Shown here: positions 59,082 to 64,000 of the stretch, in pieces
How positions within the stretch are numbered: position 1 is the first letter of the stretch
How the letters are laid out: every line of letters starts with the position of its first letter
Source of the DNA: Streptomyces lienomycini
GTDB taxonomy: Bacteria > Actinomycetota > Actinomycetes > Streptomycetales > Streptomycetaceae
Direction: 5' to 3'
Assembly: GCF_027947595.1 (NCBI RefSeq)
Contig: NZ_CP116257.1
Span: forward strand, 7,748,001-7,812,000
Length of the DNA stretch: 64,000 nucleotides
Made by a program: the position numbers and the translations under genes
Notes under the pieces: model-generated
What the model saw: only the letters and a program-made list of their open reading frames with translations
What the model was told of the DNA's origin: nothing
Databases searched by the model: none

Positions 59082-60194
59082 ATGACAGCAGCAGGGAAGC
59101 ACCAGGTGAGCCGCGCGGAAACCTCACGTCGAGGCAGCCGGCCGGGCCGGGCGGGTATCAGGGACGTGGCCGCCGCCGCCGGAGTATCCATCACTACCGT
59201 CTCCGACGCCCTCAACGGCAAGGGCCGACTCCCGGACGCCACCCGGCGCCATGTGCGCGAGGTGGCCGACCGACTGGGCTACCGGCCCTCGGCCGCCGCC
59301 CGCACGCTCCGCACCGGCAAGTCCGGACTGATCGGCCTGACCGTGACGACGTACGGGGATGAACCTTTCACCTTCACCGAGTTCGCGTACTTCGCCGAGA
59401 TGGCGCGCGCCGCCACGTCCGCCGCGCTCGCACGCGGCTACGCCCTCGTCATCCTCCCGGCGACCTCCCGTCACGACGTGTGGTCCAACGTCGCGCTCGA
59501 CGGCACGGTCGTCATCGACCCCTCGGACCACGATCCGGTCGTCAGCGAGTTGGTACGCCAGGGCTTACCCGTCGTCTCCGACGGCCGCCCCGCCGGTTCG
59601 CTCCCCGTCACCGCCTGGGTCGACAACGACCACGAGGCCGCCGTACTCGGCATCCTCGACCACCTCGCCGACGCGGGCGCCCGCAGGATCGGCCTGCTCA
59701 CCGGCACCACCACCGACACGTACACCCGTCTGTCGACCACGGCCTACCTGCGCTGGTGCGAGCGCGTCGGCCAGGATCCGGTCTACGAGGCCTATCCCGC
59801 GCACGACCCGTGCGCCGGCGCGGTCGCCGCCGACCGGCTGCTCGCCCGCCCCGACCGGCCCGACGCCGTCTACGGCCTGTTCGACCCGAACGGCACCGAC
59901 CTGCTCGCCGCCGCCCGCCGTTACGGGCTGCGCGTCCCCGAGGACCTGCTGCTGGTCTGCTGCAGCGAGTCCACCGTGTACGCGAGCACCGAGCCGCCGA
60001 TCACCACCCTGTCGCTGAAGCCGCGCCGCATCGGCACCGCCGTGATCCAGGTCCTCATCGACGCGATCGAGGGGCTCCACACCGACCGGCCGGTCGAGCA
60101 GGTCATACCGACCGAACTGATCGTGCGTACGTCGTCGCAGCGCCGCCCGCCGCGTACGACGGTCAGCCCGCCGCGGTCTCCCGAGGGCACCTAG
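59082..60194 (+). CDS. LacI-family regulator with a TTA codon
   Basis: 370 aa. HTH near residues 28-50 (GIRDVAAAAGVSITTVSDAL, hinge KGRLPDATRRHV) and a periplasmic-binding-like effector domain. Codon 162 is TTA (59565-59567), suggesting bldA dependence. ATG at 59082 is chosen over 59016 because upstream residues look non-coding. Target unknown. Confidence 0.88.
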   Translation: MTAAGKHQVSRAETSRRGSRPGRAGIRDVAAAAGVSITTVSDALNGKGRLPDATRRHVREVADRLGYRPSAAARTLRTGKSGLIGLTVTTYGDEPFTFTEFAYFAEMARAATSAALARGYALVILPATSRHDVWSNVALDGTVVIDPSDHDPVVSELVRQGLPVVSDGRPAGSLPVTAWVDNDHEAAVLGILDHLADAGARRIGLLTGTTTDTYTRLSTTAYLRWCERVGQDPVYEAYPAHDPCAGAVAADRLLARPDRPDAVYGLFDPNGTDLLAAARRYGLRVPEDLLLVCCSESTVYASTEPPITTLSLKPRRIGTAVIQVLIDAIEGLHTDRPVEQVIPTELIVRTSSQRRPPRTTVSPPRSPEGT

Positions 60195-60616
60195 GGACTT
60201 GGCCGACGCGCCCCCGGAAACGCGCGACGTGTACGCGGGGGCGAGGGCGAGCACGCCGGGGGCGCGCGCCCCCGGCGCGAACGGAGAGCTCGGAAGGCCG
60301 ACGAGGACCGCATCCGTACGTCCGGGGGCGATCCGGAGCCCGGTCGGCGTGCGCCGAGCCGTGGCCCGAGCACGTTTGGGGTGCGGCGCAAGCCCATTCG
60401 AGGTGCGGCCGGTGCGCTTCGGGCCACAGTCGCGGACGGGTCAAGACGGGTCCAACCGGGGCGAAAGCCGCGGCGAACCGGAGTCCTGTTCTGATTCACC
60501 ACCCCTGGGTCATCACACAGCGCGATCCGCATTCCTATGATGGGCCCACACACCGCGGGCCGCTGCGACCAGGCAGTCCGAAGCGGTGCAGATGCGGCGC
60601 GATGGTGGAGGGGTCG
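60195..60616. other. 422-bp gap without a gene
   Basis: GC-rich intergenic DNA between two rightward genes. GGTGGAGGGG near its end is the ribosome binding site of the next gene. No repeat or hairpin of note. Confidence 0.35.
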
Positions 60617-61708
60617 ATGACTCAGGGGGCCGGTCAGGGACCCGAGGTGGAACGGACGGCGACGGTGCGCGACTTCCGGGTGCCCGCGTACGTCCACGAG
60701 ACCGCTCCGTACGCCGACCCCGGCACGCACGCCAGCGAGGCCGCGCCACCCTCCGAGGAGGGGTACGAGGAAGCCCTTCCGGAGGGGTACACGCCCACCC
60801 AGCGGGATCTGCCGGTCATCCGTCGGGGTGACACGGTCCAGGTCCCCGTCGCCCCCGAGCCGGTCGCGGTGCAGCAGCCGGCCACGGGCCAGGGCCCCCT
60901 GTTCGTCGTCGGCGACGTGCACGGCTACCTCGACGAACTGCTGGCCGCCCTGCGCGAGAAGGGCCTCCTCGACGACGCCGGCCAGTGGTGCGCCGGCACG
61001 TCCCGCCTGTGGTTCCTCGGCGACTTCACCGACCGGGGCCCGGACGGCATCGGCGTCATCGACCTGGTGATGCGGTTGTCCGCGGAGGCCGCCGCGGCCG
61101 GCGGCTACTGCAAGGCGCTGATGGGCAACCACGAACTGCTGCTGCTCGGCGCCAAGCGGTTCGGCGACACGCCCGTCAACTCCGGCGCGGGCACCGCCAC
61201 CTTCCAGGCCGCCTGGCTGCTGAACGGCGGCCAGAAGACCGACATGGACCGCCTCCAGGACCACCACCTGCAGTGGATGGCCCGCCTCGACGCCATGGAG
61301 GAGGTCGACGACCACCTCCTGGTCCACTCGGACGCCACCACCTACCTCGACTACGGCCGCTCCATCGAAGAGGTCAACGACACCGTCCGCGAGACACTCA
61401 CGCGCAACGACGCGGAGGAGGTGTGGGACCTGTTCCGCAAGTTCACCAAGCGCTTCTCCTTCCGCGACGAGGGCGGCGCCGACGCCGTGCGCTCGCTGCT
61501 GGACACCTACGGCGGCACCCGGATCGTCCACGGTCACAGCCCCATCCCCTACCTGCTGGGCGAAGTGGGCTCCGAGGACGGCGAGGACGACACCCGCACC
61601 GCGGTCGAGGGACCGCACGTCTACGCGGACGGCCTGGCCATCGCGATGGACGGCGGCGTGACCATGGCCGGAAAACTACTGGTGGAACAACTCCCGCTCG
61701 ACGTCTGA
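60617..61708 (+). CDS. Metallophosphoesterase
   Basis: 363 aa. After an 80-residue acidic, disordered N-terminus come the calcineurin-like motifs: VVGDVHGYLDEL, GDFTDRGPDG, LMGNHELLLL, HSDATT and VHGHSP. It is likely a protein or nucleotide phosphatase of the PrpA type. ATG at 60617 with GGAGGGG upstream. Confidence 0.87.
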   Translation: MTQGAGQGPEVERTATVRDFRVPAYVHETAPYADPGTHASEAAPPSEEGYEEALPEGYTPTQRDLPVIRRGDTVQVPVAPEPVAVQQPATGQGPLFVVGDVHGYLDELLAALREKGLLDDAGQWCAGTSRLWFLGDFTDRGPDGIGVIDLVMRLSAEAAAAGGYCKALMGNHELLLLGAKRFGDTPVNSGAGTATFQAAWLLNGGQKTDMDRLQDHHLQWMARLDAMEEVDDHLLVHSDATTYLDYGRSIEEVNDTVRETLTRNDAEEVWDLFRKFTKRFSFRDEGGADAVRSLLDTYGGTRIVHGHSPIPYLLGEVGSEDGEDDTRTAVEGPHVYADGLAIAMDGGVTMAGKLLVEQLPLDV

Positions 61709-61895
61709 CCGTTCGCGGAGCAGGATTCCCGGGGCGTTGTCCGTACGGACCGGCACCCAATTTCTGGAAACCCCCTGTCACCACCCACCGTCACCGCTCT
61801 ACCATCGGCTTATCCGTAGCAGGCTCCCCTCCGTTTCTGCCCGACGGCTCGTTGGCATGCGAGCCCCAAGCCCTACGGAGCATCGGGGGATGCAC

Positions 61896-62762
61896 ATGAA
61901 CAGCGTTCCGCAGCACCTGTCGAACGAGGACCGTCAAGAGTACGAGCGGGTCCTCGACGAGGCGCTGCGCTCCGCACCACACCGACCGGAACTGGCCGCT
62001 GTCGGACAGCGGCTCACCTCCGAACAACTGCGCACGATGGCACTCAACGCCACCGCCCTCATCACGGCGGCGGCCACGACCGAGTACCAGCACTACGTGA
62101 AGGTCCGCGAGGAACTGCGTCACCCGGCGCCCTCCGGTCCGTCATCCGCCACGCGCGAGTCCGGCTCCGAGGAGGAGCGGGGCACGGGCGCGGTGGGGCT
62201 CGCCGCCACCGTGGGCGAGATGGCCGAGGCGACCGGCGCGGGTGCCGTCGCCGTCGTCGCCGTCCTGGCGCCGGTCCTGGCCGGCACCGCAGCGGCGATC
62301 TTCCTCCTCGTCGGGTACGTCCTGAAGATGCTCGACCCGGAGCAGGCCTTCGCGCGGACCATGCTCACCACCGGATGGGTCTTCGGCGCCGTGACCGTGG
62401 TGGCGATCCTCGTCGCGGCGGTGGGGCTGCTGCTCACCGCACTGCGCAACCGGCCCACCGCGGAGTCCGGCTTCTACGGCGCGCTCGACGAGGAAGTGGC
62501 CCGCGCCAGGGACGCCTGGCACGACGCCCTGCTGGAGCGCGGCATCCTGCCCTTCCTCCGGGATGCGCTCACCGACCCGGGCACGGCGGCACTGCACCGC
62601 GCGGGACCGGCGGCCCCGAGCAGCCGTATGCCGCATCTCGGCTACGGCCGCCCCGGGTTCACCAGCCCCGACGGTGGCCCCGACGCGGGCCCGCGCCCGA
62701 GCTACTCCAGGCCGGACTACAGCAGTCCGGACTTCGGCGGCCCGGATCACCGGCCCGAGTAG
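61896..62762 (+). CDS. Two-helix membrane hypothetical protein
   Basis: 288 aa: helical N-terminus (SNEDRQEYERVLDEAL), two membrane helices (GAVAVVAVLAPVLAGTAAAIF and VTVVAILVAAVGLLLTAL, each shown in part), then a Pro/Gly/Ser-rich tail with repeated SRPDYSSPDFGGPD. No family known to me. GGGGGA precedes ATG 61896; ATG 61890 is possible. Confidence 0.7.
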   Translation: MNSVPQHLSNEDRQEYERVLDEALRSAPHRPELAAVGQRLTSEQLRTMALNATALITAAATTEYQHYVKVREELRHPAPSGPSSATRESGSEEERGTGAVGLAATVGEMAEATGAGAVAVVAVLAPVLAGTAAAIFLLVGYVLKMLDPEQAFARTMLTTGWVFGAVTVVAILVAAVGLLLTALRNRPTAESGFYGALDEEVARARDAWHDALLERGILPFLRDALTDPGTAALHRAGPAAPSSRMPHLGYGRPGFTSPDGGPDAGPRPSYSRPDYSSPDFGGPDHRPE

Positions 62763-62786
62763 CCACCGGCACGGGCGGGCAGCGCG

Positions 62787-64000
62787 TCAGAGGATGCCCG
62801 CCCGGCCGGCGGCAGTGGTCCAGGACGGGAACTCGGACAGCAGGCGGTCGTACAGTTCCGGGTCCGGTACGGTGCCGATGTCGTCGACGGCGAAGAAGCC
62901 CACGTTGTCGACGCGGCGGTCCGGCAGGGTGTCGAAACGCTCGAGCACCCCGTAGTCGGAGCGCCCGAGCCCCACGAACTGCCAGAAGACGGGTTCCTCC
63001 ACGGCTTCCCGCAGCTCCCGCTCGATCTCGGCGTTGCGGTGGACGCCGCCGTCGGAGAAGAACAGCACCAGAGTCGGAACCGGCGCCGGGTTGCCCCGGA
63101 CGAAGGCGCGGACCTCGGCGATCACCTTCTGCTCCTCGTTCTGGATGCCGACTGCCCTCATGTCGACCTGCTCGGGGTGCAGGCCCTTCTTCCTGCCCCG
63201 CCGGAACAGGCTGATCTCCCCCACGCGTACGTGCAGCCGCAGCCACTCGGGCAGCTCGCCGAGGCTCAGGTCGGGCAGACGCGCCGGGTTGGAGGCGAAG
63301 GTCCATGCCTGCATCTCCCCGTCGTCGTCCAACTGCGCGGCGACGGCGGCCATCCGCTCCACGACGTCCGCGACGACGCCCTTGGAGTAGAGGAAGGACA
63401 TGGACCCCGAAGCATCCAGTACGAGGATGACGCGGGCCGTGGCGCCGGCCGCCCCGTGCTTGCTCAGGCTCACCGCGACCTGCTGCTTGCGCAGGGACAG
63501 CCGCTTGCGCATGTCCACGGGGAGACGGTCCTCGCCCTTGGTGAGGCGGGGGCCGGGGGCGGGCGGCGACATCGACGGCACGGGCGGCACCGTTGCCGTC
63601 GGCGGCGGTGGGGGCGTGGAGGCCGTCGACGACCGCGGTGCCGTCGGCGGGGCGGTGTCCCGGTCGGCAGCCTGGTCGGCGGCCCGGTGGGCAGCCGCCG
63701 CCAGGGGAGCGTCGTCCACGGTGATGCCGAAGTCGGTGGCCAGCCCCGCGAGTCCCGAGGCGTACCCCTGCCCGACCGCGCGGAACTTCCACTTCCCCTG
63801 GCGTCGGTACAGCTCGCCGCCGACCAGCGCGGTCTCCGTCCCGGCCGTCATGTCGAACCGGGCCAGCTCGGTGCCGGTCCCGGCGTCCAGCAGGCGCAGT
63901 GACAGCCCTGGGACCCGGCCGAACGCCCCGCCGTCCGCCGACGCGCACAGGGCGATGCGTTCGACGACGGGCTCCACCGAACGCAGATCGACCTCTACGG
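62787..64000 (-). CDS. TerD-vWA tellurium-resistance-like protein (5' end outside window)
   Basis: The visible 404 residues begin with the second half of a TerD domain ([49 protein letters not shown]) and continue through a Pro-rich linker to a von Willebrand A domain with MIDAS motif VLDASGSMS. An internal GTG at 63977 is not the start, because the frame stays open with TerD-like sequence to the window edge. Such proteins belong to calcium-dependent stress systems (ter). Confidence 0.85.
   Translation of the reverse strand, partial: VEVDLRSVEPVVERIALCASADGGAFGRVPGLSLRLLDAGTGTELARFDMTAGTETALVGGELYRRQGKWKFRAVGQGYASGLAGLATDFGITVDDAPLAAAAHRAADQAADRDTAPPTAPRSSTASTPPPPPTATVPPVPSMSPPAPGPRLTKGEDRLPVDMRKRLSLRKQQVAVSLSKHGAAGATARVILVLDASGSMSFLYSKGVVADVVERMAAVAAQLDDDGEMQAWTFASNPARLPDLSLGELPEWLRLHVRVGEISLFRRGRKKGLHPEQVDMRAVGIQNEEQKVIAEVRAFVRGNPAPVPTLVLFFSDGGVHRNAEIERELREAVEEPVFWQFVGLGRSDYGVLERFDTLPDRRVDNVGFFAVDDIGTVPDPELYDRLLSEFPSWTTAAGRAGIL

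Noticed and set aside
63955..63977. GTG at 63977 as start of the TerD-vWA gene
   Set aside because: Frame remains open to the window edge with TerD-like residues (VEVDLRS), so the start is outside.
1..64000. CRISPR arrays or insertion sequences
   Set aside because: No regular 25-40 bp repeats with spacers and no transposase were seen. The 44-bp tandem array has no spacers.

Overview
The window reads as Streptomyces or a very close relative. GC content and third-position GC are very high, starts are often GTG, genes overlap by 4 bp (ATGA/GTGA), and TTA leucine codons are rare. The content is typical too: repSA-type integrative element, Rex-controlled cydABCD, CopC-CopD fusion, DyP peroxidase, DUF5926, SCO3933-family protein. 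The chromosomal part resembles the oriC-proximal core of Streptomyces. It carries perfect 14-bp parS palindromes and DnaA-box groups.

Region A (1-5.8 kb) is an accessory locus. A leftward operon runs from three tiny overlapping ORFs (54, 67 and 29 aa) into an ATP-grasp ligase, a nucleotidyltransferase-fold protein, an orphan cysteinyl-tRNA synthetase homologue and the start of a possible 2OG-Fe(II) oxygenase cut by the window edge. A divergent XRE-type HTH plus TPR-like regulator with a TTA codon faces it. I cannot match this gene set to a described pathway. It is the best candidate for a new system here.

Region B (5.8-15.4 kb) is an actinomycete integrative and conjugative element (AICE). 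It has about 1 kb of structured non-coding DNA, a GntR/KorSA-like repressor, candidate operators, an SCO3933-family gene, two small ORFs, an FtsK-like Tra translocase, a DUF2637 spread protein, RepSA, Xis, Int, one cargo gene, att-arm-like repeats and a tRNA-Ser(UGA) that is the likely attachment site. I found no second copy of the tRNA 3' end inside the window, so the other att site probably lies left of base 1. That would make region A element cargo.

Region C (15.4-36.2 kb) is chromosome: TetR/quinone oxidoreductase pair, HtrA-like protease, glycerophosphodiester phosphodiesterase, two RsbW-like ATPases and a GAF-PP2C phosphatase (probable partner-switch components), DUF5926, a PrimPol-fold protein, aminopeptidase P, then a copper block (YcnI, Sco, PCuAC, CopCD, DyP) and pheA.

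Region D (36.2-64 kb) starts with a DnaA-box-containing intergenic region, then serS, a HAD phosphatase, a two-ATPase/two-permease ABC cassette, a hydrolase-SDR fusion, kptA, LLM oxidoreductase, a second HAD phosphatase, an M23 peptidase, a GAF histidine kinase, cydDC-cydB-cydA with a perfect Rex operator, hisC, a LacI regulator with a TTA codon, a metallophosphoesterase, a membrane protein and a TerD-vWA gene running off the right edge.

Non-coding features that stand out are a 16-unit, 10-bp phased TTCC repeat (28.36-28.52 kb), a 44-bp tandem repeat (20.8 kb), parS sites embedded at cydDC, and an in-frame TAA separating a PP2C gene from an apparently conserved N-terminal leader.
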